Positions 9,007 through 18,480 of a stretch of 24,387 bases of DNA are shown here, one piece after another (the first letter of the stretch is position 1; every line of letters begins with the position of its first letter). A program made the translations under genes and the position numbers. This stretch comes from Saccoglossus kowalevskii. Its lineage: Eukaryota > Hemichordata > Enteropneusta > Harrimaniidae. A model generated the notes under the pieces. That model was not told the origin of the DNA. It saw nothing but the letters and a program-made list of their open reading frames with translations, and did no database searches. The stretch covers positions 33,586 through 57,972 of the forward strand of contig NW_003111983.1 in assembly GCF_000003605.2 (NCBI RefSeq). The letters run 5' to 3'.

Positions 9007-10665
9007 TATGAGGGCGCTATAACTATGAATGAAGCTTATAAAACCCTATGTCCTATGTGTATGAGCAAGACTCTCGGTAACGATGGCCTTCCAGTAGAAT
9101 TCTTTGTTGCTTTCAGGCCTCTTGTTAGCAATTTTGTTGTCGATTTGTTAAATTATGCATATAAACAAGAGCAACTTTCTACTTCCTAACATGAAAGCAT
9201 CATTACCCTTACTGAAAAATGAAGAAAGATGAGTAGTACATTAAAAACTGGCGTCCAAATTCGCTTATAAATGTAGATGTAAAATCGGTTCACGTTTCAT
9301 CTCCAAAGGACTGGGGAAAGTTTTGCCCAATGTTATTCATTGTACTCAGTCTGTCTGTGTTCAAGGAAGAGATATTTTCGATTGTATACGATTAATTGAG
9401 GAAATTCTACTCTGTAGTGATGAAAATGGATTGCCGGTGGCAATGATAGCGATTGATTTTCAAAGGCCTTTGATGCTCTAGACTATTTAATAAACTGTCT
9501 AAAAGCATACAATTTTGGTCCCACGTTGATAAATTGGGTTAAAACATATTACACTGATAATAAATGTTCAGTCATTAACCATGGTTATACTACGGGTTAT
9601 TTCAAAGTGGGAAAAGTACCGACAGGGTGACCCAGTGCTATCACCAGCACTATTCATATTAGCCCTAGAAATATTGTTAATTGCTATCAGGTCTGATACC
9701 CGTATAAGTGGTTTTAAGATGAAAAAAGTTAAATGTGTCTGTCACTGACGATTTAACATGTTCTTTGGACAAGGAACATTTAGTGGTGCACTTTTTTAAC
9801 CACTTAAATAGTTTTTATAGCACATCAGAACAATTTTGAAAGATAATCCATTTGGTATATAATGGCCAAATGAACCAATTAAAATTGCCGGGGTACATAT
9901 TTTACACAATTCAGAATGTGCTGAGGACTTAACTATGCCAAATCACTTAAAGACCTTGAAATAATTGTGAACTTTTGGAAACAATGTAACAATAGGCAAT
10001 AGGCAAAATACAAATTGTCAAGATTCTTGCAATATCAAAATTTGTGAATTTAATGCGGATGACACAAATTTTAACTGATGTAAATAAGAAAATATTTAAG
10101 TTCATATGGAATGGCAGAGACAACATCACAATCGAAATTAGATATAACAAATGGAAGTTTAAGAGCATCTCACATTTTCGGGCTACGGGATACCCTACGT
10201 ATTGCTTGGGTTAAGAGATTTCTTGACAATTATATATATATGGAGAAGTTTTCTGTCAAGAAGATTGAAACCAGTTGGGTGGATTTTTCATTATATTTGT
10301 AATTGACACCAAGAAGCTTTGCCAATCAATTTGAACAAGTTTTATCTGGAGGCTCACAATGCTTGGATTAGATTACGGTGAATAACAAAGATATCAAATT
10401 AGATGGAACGTCTGTGTACTTCCCTGACATACATTGTATGGGTATTTGGTATAATGCAGATTTGTTAGAAAATAAGTTAAAACGTATCTTTCTGGGAAAT
10501 ATAGTAGTTTACAGTTGTGTATTTGGGATGCTATACCTCTGGAATGAAAATCGGACCCCCCCCCTGATATCCCATGTAACCTACGGGGAATTTTGTCGAA
10601 CTCAATTTGTGCCTATGTTGATATACAGACATATTAAATCTGAGTAAATATGTAATAAAGAAACT
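9007..10665 (+). pseudogene. L1/Tx1-like ORF2, RT and C-terminal part (copy A)
   Basis: This continues the LINE interrupted at 3788. Frames change repeatedly, but the RT order is intact. GNDGLPVEFF lies near 9077, then KNWRPNSLINVD near 9244, the FVQGRDIFD-like stretch near 9357, and an AIDFQRP-like stretch near 9450. NFGPTLINWVKTYY follows near 9512, then LFILALEILLIAIRS near 9650 and VTDD at 9741-9752, in the position of the catalytic Y/FADD. Further on are EPIKI.GVHI (near 9873) and DVNKKIFKFIWNG-like sequence near 10077. The C-terminus after about 10650 is missing and the sequence passes straight into the intron before the Ig exon. A run of Cs near 10555 lies in an extra 90 bp absent from copy B. 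It is not functional. Confidence 0.75.
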
Positions 10666-10719
10666 ATTACCCATAAATATGACATTGCTATTGATGTGTG
10701 TCTTTTTATTATTTTCCAG

Positions 10720-11034
10720 AGGTAGCACCATTTTTGTTCCGTATATCAGGACATGCTACAAGAGTTATAACAGAAGATGGTAGATTATTTGTACATGCAG
10801 GTGGTGAAGAATTTTACATTGATTGTCAAAGTTCACCATCAGTAGCACGGAACGCAAATTGGTACAGGTTTGGTGAGCGTAGTAGAAGTTCATACTTTGT
10901 TGGGAACAGACAATGGAGGCGTATCAAATTTTATAGTGATAGAACACATCACTCAGGAACTTACAAATGTAGAAGACTATTGCAGGGTAGTCCAGAAAGT
11001 TATGATGAACGTTTTATCAAAGTGTACATCCATG
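10720..11034 (+). CDS. Exon: Ig-like domain (first copy)
   Basis: Internal exon of 315 bp (105 codons) that begins after TTTTTATTATTTTCCAG and ends before GTAAGT. It is in phase 1 at both ends. It encodes one Ig-like domain. The B-strand Cys is in EEFYIDC (codon 36), the core Trp in NWYRFG (codon 48), and the F-strand Cys in the D....SGTYKC signature (codon 84). The Cys-Cys spacing of 48 and the single-exon layout fit a V- or I-type Ig domain of an extracellular protein. Its neighbours downstream are three CCP exons in compatible phase, so the protein is an Ig-CCP mosaic, probably secreted or on the cell surface. The ligand is not known. A duplicate exon is at 22460-22771. No signal peptide exon was found upstream; the sequence there is transposon. 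Confidence 0.88.
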
Positions 11035-11035
11035 G

Positions 11036-12451
11036 TAAGTACATGTGCATTGTATGAATTTAGAGTGGAAATAACATACCCAATCGTAGTCATGTAGGGA
11101 AATTTACAAATTCAAGAACACAAAATAAATTAGCTGAGATTACAAAGTACATTACACAATGTGAGGTGTTTAAAAAGAGTGGGCACATCCGTTTCACATA
11201 CAGCACAATCAAATGGTTTCTGTATGAACAAGTTATATAATTGCTATTCAAGATCATCTTTGTAACAGCATTATCGTATAAGCTCATATCATATGTCTGC
11301 AAAAGAAAATGTTGAATTCTGAGGTGAGTTGTTCTCTGCGAAACCCTATATTTAGTAAAAGAGGAAATTATAGTCTTTTTGAAAAGTCTGCAATGTATAC
11401 TACTTGTATACTACAGTTGACATTTTTCAAATCGTTCATGTTAGATTAAATGTCCATGACAATTAGTTTCACTATCGGATTGAAGATGGTTAACTGGCAG
11501 CCATTTAACTTTTTTAGCCATAGCTTTTTCACCTATGTTTGATTGATATATAGCACATGTGTCATAAAGGAATGCATGTTTATTGTGAGATCAAAAATTG
11601 TTTGTCTTGTAGGGATAAATGTGCATGATGATTTGATTTTTGGTCAGATCTTTCCCATTTGGCCATATTACTAAGTCTATGATACCCATGTACTATCATT
11701 TATTTGTCATATTCATCATAATATATGTTTATTTGTGAGAATATGTTCTAAAGATTGTCTTAAAAATTCATTACCAACAAATCAAAATAATTAAAAAACA
11801 TGAGTGATTCTGGTTTCAAATAAATTGAGATTTTCCCTGAAATGCATAATAGCTTGTACAACGTATTACGACTACGTGTGCGAGTAAACTTCAACCTATT
11901 CTCCATGCTATCTGAATTATCTAAGATAACCTTTGACTTCAAAATTAAGTCATGATCAAAACTGAATCTCCTTGCACCCTAATGTATCTCAACCTATTTA
12001 AATGAAGTCAAATCATACGAATCCTGTCACGACACAAACAAACTACGTGAATTGACACCGTTAATTTGATGATAAAAGAACCTTTCAATTTGCTTTGGTA
12101 CAACATCTTGGATTTCGGCATGGAACCCATCATTTCCCATCAGTTCTCAACTTTACTATTTTAGTATAGAGCACACAAATTAACCATTTCACTTACTTTG
12201 GTACGCTGTGCTAGCGAGGTGCTTACTTTTATTTAGTACCCCTAAAACAAGTAGCATAGATATCGACGACTCTTGAGGTGAATTGAATCCTGTAAATATG
12301 CGTCTTTCGGATCTAGCGACAATAGAAAAAACATTGAGTATAGGAGCACCAATGGTCGTATTTCCCATTTTAAAAAGACTCCTAACTCCAAACCTGCTTA
12401 TTTATCAGGAAACATGACTAAAATATAGAGATATTTTTGGTTTCATTCTAG
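11036..12451 (+). other. Intron between Ig exon and CCP1, with repeats
   Basis: No coding sequence is seen. From the splice donor to about 11810 it aligns with 22772-23570 downstream of the second Ig exon, with about one difference in ten plus indels. A further shared patch is at about 11918-11956 and 24078-24116 (ACCTTTGA.TTCAAAAT.AAGTCATGATCAAAACT). It contains a degenerate ATGG...CCAT motif (about 11484-11520). The acceptor is TTTTTGGTTTCATTCTAG. Confidence 0.7.
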
Positions 12452-12652
12452 ATACCACTTGTCCTAATCCTGGAGTTCCTGAAAATGGACAGCAGATTGT
12501 AGACGCTGGAATGGATGTAGGAATTTCACGTACATTTATTCTCAATGATCAAGTGTTATTCAGATGTAACGATGGATATAAACTGATTGGAAGTGGATCT
12601 ATAACTTGTACATACAGACGTGCATGGACAGGGCCTACACCGACATGTGTTC
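12452..12652 (+). CDS. Exon: CCP/Sushi domain 1
   Basis: Internal exon of 201 bp, phase 1-1, preceded by TTTCATTCTAG and followed by GTAAGT. It encodes a textbook CCP (Sushi) module of about 67 residues. C1 is in TTCPNPGVPENG, C2 in VLFRCNDGYKLIG, C3 in SITCTYRRAW and C4 in PTPTCV, with the conserved Trp between C3 and C4. The expected disulfides are C1-C3 and C2-C4. CCP modules mediate protein-protein contacts in complement regulators, selectins and many invertebrate recognition proteins; which of these applies is not shown. It joins in frame to the Ig exon upstream and to CCP2 (giving VRGCE at the junction). Module recognition is firm; the role is an inference. Confidence 0.93.
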
Positions 12653-13077
12653 GTAAGTGACAAATTTATACAACAGATATGAATATGTCTGTTAAGTCTG
12701 CTCACGTAAAAAATAAATTCTAGTAGTTGTATTCAGGCTACACTAAGTACGGGCTAAGATTAATGCTAATATCATATATCGGCTATACCAAATTGTAAGC
12801 ACAACACCCAAATGTATTAAGAATATACAAATCTTCAGTCCTTTTAAACTCAGCACGCTAACAAGGAAGGAGTTGATTGATTGTCATGTCATAAATAACA
12901 CACTGAATATAATTGAAGTAAATCTTTCAAACGAACATTAATCAGGGTCATCATTGTATACTGAATAAAGAGTGTAGAAAGAAGCATGTACATACAAGTT
13001 GTTGATTTTGGCTTTCTTTACTGTTTTACACAGCTCCATAAACAACATGTTAAAAATTCAGTGTAATTTTTTTGCAG
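12653..13077 (+). other. Intron between CCP1 and CCP2
   Basis: The 425-bp intron runs from GTAAGT to the acceptor GTGTAATTTTTTTGCAG. It is A+T-rich. No repeat or gene was recognised in it. Confidence 0.75.
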
Positions 13078-13305
13078 GAGGTTGTGAACTACCAACTGAT
13101 ATTGTCCCACCTTTAAAACTTGAAAATCCACTGATTGAGTCTATTGTTCAGTATGGTACAAAGATTATGTATGGTTGTTATGATGGATTTCGGTTATCAG
13201 ATGATAACAATGAACATGAATGTTATCAAGGTGTTTGGAGTATACACACATCTGGAGGAATTTTTATTCCGGCAGAGAGACCAACTTGTATTCAATTAAA
13301 TGCAG
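13078..13305 (+). CDS. Exon: CCP/Sushi domain 2
   Basis: Internal exon of 228 bp, phase 1-1, with acceptor TTTTTTTGCAG and a donor GTATTA that is weaker than the GTAAGT of its neighbours. It encodes a CCP module: C1 in GGCELPTD, C2 in IMYGCYDGFRL, C3 in EHECYQGVW (with the core Trp) and C4 in RPTCIQL. The loop between the Trp and C4 is longer than usual (about 17 residues, HTSGGIFIPAER), making this a large module for the family. It splices in frame from CCP1 and into CCP3 (NA-D-IS). The low-consensus donor could allow exon skipping, which would keep frame because the exon is symmetrical; that is inference only. Confidence 0.9.
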
Positions 13306-13647
13306 GTATTAACTACTGATCATTAAAATTAGAATTATTTTTTTGAATGGTTATAATTTTGTTTTGAGATCAGATCAAAGATGGGTGATTGATCGCCATC
13401 TTGTTTTTGAAAATAGTAGTTTTAGTATCGTAGCCATGTATTGTTATTTTCATACAAATTCGGTCCATGTTTTTAACATTAAACATGTTAATGATTAATC
13501 GACCCAAAACATGCAAACTGGCAGCCATGGTTTTTTGAAAAAGTGAATTATATACACAACTATGTCTATTTGTAGGTATATCATTCAAAGGTCAAATATT
13601 CATAGTAAAATAGCATAATAGTAAAAAAGTAATAAATATAAACAAGC
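13306..13647 (+). other. Intron part 5' of the repeat array
   Basis: No gene is seen. Two degenerate copies of the ATGG...CCAT type motif occur (about 13375-13402 and 13505-13533, with GATCAGATCAAAGATGG and ACTGGCAGCCATGG). They resemble the units inside the 932-bp element at 20764-21695. Confidence 0.5.
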
Positions 13648-14797
13648 AGCTGAAGATATCATTAGAAAATGAACACATGGGAGAGAGGTTTATCTGAGGT
13701 ACCTACATGTATAACATTAAAGCAATCGGACTTGTTTTCAACAAGAAGTCGAGAATATTGTAACGTTTTTCCCCTTTTGTTGATAGGTGAGGACAGGTAG
13801 CGTAATTCCCGTCAACAGGTAGAGTTTTTTTGGAGTGAAAATATATCACTCAGTGGGACTGGTGCCGGGCAAAGGAACTCTTTGATAATTGAATCACTTT
13901 AACACATTATACGCTGTTGACCTCTTTTATCAATAACACAATAATGATATGTAGTACATGGAAGTCATGTGGCGTCACACGGGTCACAATAACATAGCCA
14001 AACAACAGCACATTGAATCTGCCCCCTGAAACCCTTACAGGATATCTCGCAATATCTTTACTGAAAACTTAAAGCAATGCACAATTATCGTGGTATAGAG
14101 CCAAAGTTATCTCTATATTCTTTGTCCAAGCTTTGTGGAGTGCAAGGCCTTTAGTTCTTCAGGGGTCGGCTTGATCATGAGTTCTTGTGGGTGAGTTACA
14201 AGAACTAGCTGATGAGTGCTGGTTTGTGTGCCAATTTATAGCAGTTTTATGGGTGTGACTGAAGCCAAAATGAAGCTAAATCAATCAAAAATATTCGGCG
14301 TGTTCATTGGGTCGCGTATAAATAAAAACAAACTACGGTAACTAGTTCACTTGAGTAGGTCTCCTTCCAGGGATGTGCCAACCAGATTTCTGAGACAATG
14401 TCACTTTTTACCAAAAATGACAAAAATATTCATTAAAATTAGAGTTTTGAAGATATCATCACAAAATGAACAAATCTGAAAAAGATCAATCTGTAGTACC
14501 TATATATGTAATATCAAAGCGATCGGACTTTAACAACTTTAACAAGAAATCGAAAATATCACTTTTTACCAAAAATGACAAAAATATTCACCAAAATTAG
14601 AGAATCAAAGATATCATCAAGAAATGAACAAATCTGACAGAGGACTACCAAATTGCAAATACGAAAGCATTTGGTTCAACAATTTTGAAGAAGACAAAAA
14701 TGTAAAAAGTTGATGACAGACTACTGACGCCAGACGACGACAGACAATCAGTAATATGAAGAGCTCTGCATCATTGACTTTGTCGACAGCGGAGCTA
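13648..14797 (+). repeat. GCGGAGCTA-terminated modular repeat, three modules, split by an LTR
   Basis: The modules start at about 13651 (TGAAGATATCATTAGAAAATG), 14402 and 14561. The last two are a clear tandem pair of about 160 bp, each beginning CACTTTTTACCAAAAATGAC. The repeat ends with CAGCGGAGCTA at 14787-14797, as in copy A at 1173-1183. A 639-bp solo LTR-like sequence (13759-14397) divides the first module. Just before the terminus are GAGCTCTGC (14761) and GCGGAGCT, which can pair as a hairpin. It is non-coding. Confidence 0.6.
13759..14397. mobile_element. Solo LTR-like element, 639 bp
   Basis: The insertion begins TGTAACGTTTTT and ends TCTGAGACA, the canonical TG...CA ends of an LTR. 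It interrupts the tandem repeat exactly where an uninterrupted module (14555-14570) reads AAAATATCACTTTTTACC. The flanks are ATAT (13755-13758) and ATGT (14398-14401), a 4-bp target duplication with one substitution. Inside, near the 3' end, GCGTATAAATAAAAAC (about 14315-14330) supplies a TATA-like box overlapping AATAAA. No second LTR or internal retroelement genes are nearby, hence a solo LTR. The family is unknown. Confidence 0.7.
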
Positions 14798-15655
14798 AAA
14801 ATGTACATGGATGATTTAAAATGAACTCACGAATGCTAAGATTTCTTTTTGAGATGTATATCAGCTCGTAGAACAGATTTCGAATTTGGGGAGAGTGAAC
14901 TTCAACTGACACTCCAAGTTGTATATTTTCAAACACACATTGTATGCGAGCCACTTGGTACACGATCATGTTTGACGTGTGCTTCGTTCTTATTTAATTG
15001 TAATGTGCCTTAAAAATACCACACCATAACAAGTAAGCTGGCGCACAACTGGAAACATGCTCTTTATTTCAGCTTTTACTTATTTATGAAATTGGATTTT
15101 GTTGAAACCAAGTTAATCTCTCTCATCATACACGAGTAATTCATTCAGACCAGTAGTGATTTGCATATCCAATTGCATATACCATGCAAGTAGAAATACA
15201 TGTTCATAACAATTAAATTTGTGATCAGATAAAAGACGGATTTTTATTTTATCTTATGCATGAATAACATTCTCTCCTAAGATAAAACTTGTTACCATTA
15301 ATTTGTATTGTTTAGATTATTGTCTAAACCAGACAGACAAACCAGCCTTTTGTCACCTTCCCTAGTTGACAACCCAGGTTTGGGCCAACACTGTGTTAGG
15401 TCTGCTGCGTATATTCTACTGTACCACTGCCATTCTTATTAGTGCATTCTCAGCTTGAGCTGTCTGCAATCTTTGTCAAGTTTGCCAACAAATAATACAA
15501 TTGCAATTCCGTGCAATTCATTGTTCATTATCCAAGATCGCTGTTGCATCCAGCTCTGTAGGCAGAAAATCAGTTCAGTATTCTGTCGGTCTCGGCAATC
15601 TACTGTTGGAAAATTTGTGTTTGTGCTCTGATCTATTTTTATTCTTTTGGTTCAG
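14798..15655 (+). other. Intron part 3' of the repeat array
   Basis: No gene or RNA is recognised. The segment 14835-14990 loosely repeats 11810-11960 of the earlier intron (shared GAGT.AACTTCAAC and related spacing), and 15025-15055 resembles 23634-23660 (CATAACAA.TAAGCTGGC.CACAA). These are low-level intronic repeats. The segment ends with the CCP3 acceptor, TTTTATTCTTTTGGTTCAG. Confidence 0.5.
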
Positions 15656-15865
15656 ATATTTCAAATGGTTGTTCATGTCCAGCTGACAGAGTGAATGTAG
15701 TGAAATTCTTTGAACACAAAGTAGTTGATAACTGCAATGGTAGAACTTTTCCTCATAGAGCTGAGATAACACAGCGTTGCTCTGATATTGAAAGTTTTGA
15801 CTTTTATGGTGATACAAAAAGAACTTGCAATGATGGTCATTGGTCAGGTGAAGCTGCACGATGTG
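15656..15865 (+). CDS. Exon: CCP-like domain 3, six cysteines
   Basis: Internal exon of 210 bp, phase 1-1, with acceptor TCTTTTGGTTCAG and donor GTGAGT. It encodes about 70 residues with six Cys: NGCSCPADR (two), VVDNCNG, TQRCSD, KRTCND and ARCG, plus the Trp in GHWSGEAARC. Read as CCP, C1 is in SCPAD, C2 in TQRC, C3 in KRTC and C4 in ARC. The two extra Cys, at the start and in VVDNC, could form an additional disulfide. The domain is more divergent from the consensus than CCP1 or CCP2. It joins CCP2 in frame. If spliced onward to 22460 it would also stay in frame with the second Ig exon. Domain identity is likely, but a related small Cys-rich module is possible. Confidence 0.82.
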
Positions 15866-16216
15866 GTGAGTATATTTGGCACTTAAATGTATTTCTTTAT
15901 TATTAATATAAACGGGATTGATGTATATAATGATGTTATTACATGAATGCCGCAAACTATGCGCTCAGGCAGTACGGGTTACCTATGCGATATTCTCATA
16001 TTATTACATGCATGATGTATGTGCTTATCGGCACAGTGTGATCTAATGCAGGACAGATCGAAAATGCATATCACATAGAAGTCACATACTTATTTTTACT
16101 GCCTGAAGGTTTTAACACAAATACTGCTGGCACTGCTCGCACCTCTATGTTAAAAAGCAACCGTAGTGCATTGTTGTATACTACAACTTGATCCATATAT
16201 TTAAGCAATACTTACT
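15866..16216 (+). other. Intron after CCP3, unremarkable
   Basis: This is A+T-rich sequence following the GTGAGT donor. No gene, RNA or strong repeat is seen. It ends where the similarity to 160 onward begins. Confidence 0.6.
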
Positions 16217-17345
16217 ATATAAAAAAATAAGCGACAAAGAATACATTTCACATGTTCCGAACACTTCCCAAAATTCCTCAAAATAAGATTGCCCTTGCAT
16301 AATTGACCTGACTTGTCTGCCTATATGCCTATATGTTTAAAATCTTATACAATTTTAAGCATCGTTTGTTTCAGAGTGAAAATAGTATATTTTTTTAATG
16401 TTGCTTCACTCTGAACTTTGAAACAAATGAATGTATGAATTTCAATGAAACTAGTTATAAGGGCTGCTCCATCTAGCCTACTTGTTTAGTAGTCATTCCA
16501 TTTACTCAAACTATTTGTTTAAAAGTACAACATTAAAGCTGTGGTCTAATATTGTCAAGCATTGTCGCTTTGCGAGGGGATTCTGTAAGTCTCAAATCAA
16601 TTTGTGAAAGTGACAGCAGATTTGATCTTCATTGGAATTGTTACAAGATTCCCTCAGTTTTTCCTAGTAGAACGCGTTTCACAAAACAGTTTCAATATAG
16701 GTACATTGCCCATTTGTTCACCGATACAACTGTGCAATGTTGGCACGCGGGAAAAGTGCAAACATAAAATTCGTTTTGAATCCACCAAGTCAGCTGTTAA
16801 ATTGTTTAACAAGCAGCCTCTAGGCTGAGATAGCTCCGCTGTTAGCAATGCACATTTCAATTAAAAACTGAAGATATCATTAGAAAATGGCAAAAATATT
16901 CATCAAAAGTAGTGAATTGAAGATATGATCACAAAATGAACAATTTAAGAGAGGTCTGTCCAAGGTACATGTATACCAAGTATCAAAGCAATAAGAATTG
17001 TAGTGTTCAAGAAGTGAAATAAGTAAAAATTTGACACGGACGCCGATGGATAATCAACTGCTCGACAAAGTCAATGGCGGAGCTAACAAAAAGTCTTTCT
17101 TGAACAAACATTCTGCTTCCTTGTGGACGACACAGAAAAAAGCCATAACAATTAACTACTTCGATGTCAGACAGGTCACCCGGAAGTAGAGCGTTTAATG
17201 ATTCGAGCCTGACATTGGTTTTCAATAAAGGAATACAACATCGTTGCTGGCATGAACGCTACCTAATTCGTGAGCTCCCACAGACCATGACAATTTACGG
17301 AAATACAAGTTGTTGATTACGTTTTTTTAAGATCATCTACTATTA
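16217..17345 (+). repeat. Duplicated block copy B, upstream of LINE remnant
   Basis: It aligns to about 160-1450. It lacks the roughly 80 bp present in A at 541-630, but has the complete left end of the GCGGAGCTA repeat that A has lost. Its last 200 bp (17100-17330) are far more similar to A than the rest. Frames open in A are shifted here by 1- and 5-bp indels, so no gene is proposed. Confidence 0.7.
16831..17085 (+). repeat. GCGGAGCTA repeat copy B with inverted ends
   Basis: The left end TAGCTCCGCTG (16831-16841) and right end TGGCGGAGCTA (17075-17085) are inverted repeats with nine perfect outer bases. Between them are modules shared with 829-1183 and 13648-14797. The 255-bp size, inverted ends and lack of coding are MITE-like; no target duplication was identified. 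Confidence 0.6.
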
Positions 17346-17965
17346 CGTGATTTTAGTGTAGACAATGACATTTTCATTTGTGAGTCCAGTGGCAACGAGG
17401 TGCCTGCGGTAGAGAGCATTAATTTGTCCGAGATGCAAACCGCTCAAGAAAAGTTCCAGGCCATTGTCACGTATTGCCTCGAACACTTAGAAAAGAAGTT
17501 GATAAATTAGAGGAGGAACGACTTGAATTAGACTTGATGCCTTCGAAAATGGACAGAAAGAATTTGAGCAAGCTGTGGAATTTACAGATGCCTCCAATAA
17601 ATTAGAAGCAAACACACAGGAATGTCTTAGGCTACAACAGTATTCCAGAAGCTATAATTTACGTTTTGGTGGTGGTGTGGTGGTGTGACAAATTTTCACT
17701 ATTTTGGTGTTATGTGTTGATTGAATAAACTCATCACATAATATACTTAATGGTACCTAGTCTGTTGCTTAGTAACTAGTGTACAGGTGTACATGAATCA
17801 GGTCATAGTTTAATTAGCAGTGTGCTGGTATGCGCGTGTGAATTGGAAGTTAGTGGTATGTACTTCCATATAAGATAAAAATAAAAATTGTATGAAAGTG
17901 GTGATTGACTTTGTAAGAAAATGTGGTTTCGGGGATCCTGAAAGCATGGTGGAAAATGCACATGT
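17346..17965 (+). pseudogene. L1/Tx1-like LINE ORF1, broken (copy B)
   Basis: The copy lacks the N-terminal codons (the MPPKRK start of copy A is deleted at about 17345) but keeps the acidic region near 17350 (DFSVDNDIFICES). It also keeps the segment missing from A (EMQTAQEKFQAIVTYCLEHL, about 17430-17485), the coiled coil (VDKLEEERLELD, about 17498) and QQYSRSYNLRFGG (about 17635-17673). A further insertion of about 180 bp (17692-17872) splits the RRM region, which resumes as KVVIDFVRKCGFGDPES and ENAH (17893-17962). The rest of ORF1 is deleted, ending at the palindrome at 17960-17985. Confidence 0.72.
17692..17872. mobile_element. About 180-bp insertion in ORF1 copy B
   Basis: Copy A runs directly from GGTGGTGTGGTGAAGAC to AAAAATGAAGATTGTATGAA (1957-1992). 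Copy B has about 180 extra bases between the matching points. The insert includes GTTGCTTAGTAAC-type imperfect palindromic sequence near 17762-17779. The edges are blurred by the GTG repeats, and no class could be assigned. Confidence 0.45.
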
Positions 17966-17985
17966 TTAATGGCCATTAAACATGT
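17960..17985. repeat. 26-bp perfect palindrome at a deletion junction
   Basis: The half-site ACATGTTTAATGG is followed by its exact reverse complement. In copy A only the right half has a counterpart (GCCATTAAACATGTAC, about 2309-2324), and about 250 bp of ORF1 lie between it and ENAH. The palindrome therefore sits exactly at the edge of a deletion in copy B. Confidence 0.85.
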
Positions 17986-18119
17986 ACCGGGGAATCCATT
18001 CATTGATGTAAACTTAATTTTTAGATTACTTCAACTTCGAAAAGTATGTATTGACGATATTTGGCTACACATAATATCTCTTTGGCAATACAAGGCAGTG
18101 GATTACGTACGTTGTTTTC

Positions 18120-18151
<32 letters not shown>

Positions 18152-18480
18152 TTCAAGATCAACTATTATGAGGTACTGTCTGAGTGATTTTATAAACTAG
18201 CAAAAATCACAAAATCAAATTACATAAATCAAACTTTGTGACCCGGCAAACTTTATCCTTTTTTGTCAGCCATGACAATTACTCATGCGACTTTTCTAAT
18301 TCATGTTTGGCTACACAATATATTTCGTTGAACTTGTAACTTTGGGTTTTACTTATTAATTTTACAAAAATATTGTATTAACCAATCCCAAAGTAGGTTA
18401 CAGCTAAATGAGGCTCACAATAATTGTAGACTAGCTTTCTTTTCCTTTTCAAGAAAAGGTGTAACTTTATTTACATTTGC
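17986..18480 (+). mobile_element. Non-coding LINE remnant between ORF1 and ORF2 (copy B)
   Basis: It aligns with 2318-2790 of copy A throughout and has no endonuclease motif. It contains a (GTT)10 microsatellite (18121-18150) that is only GTTTTGTTGTT in copy A. No gene is seen. Confidence 0.65.
18121..18150. repeat. (GTT)10 microsatellite
   Basis: Ten uninterrupted GTT units follow a GTTGTTTTCT start. The equivalent position of copy A (about 2440-2456) has only two or three units, so the array expanded after the copies separated. Confidence 0.95.

Noticed and set aside
14402-14720. Possible CRISPR-like or satellite array because of regular repeats
   Set aside because: Only two or three imperfect 160-bp modules occur, with no short repeats and unique spacers. 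They belong to the dispersed GCGGAGCTA repeat.
15501-15686. Open frame just before CCP3
   Set aside because: It runs through the polypyrimidine tract and AG acceptor of the CCP3 exon, so it is intron sequence.
15575-15955. - strand open frame of 126 codons
   Set aside because: It is antisense to the CCP3 exon and its splice sites, low in complexity and without recognisable motifs. It is a shadow of the exon.
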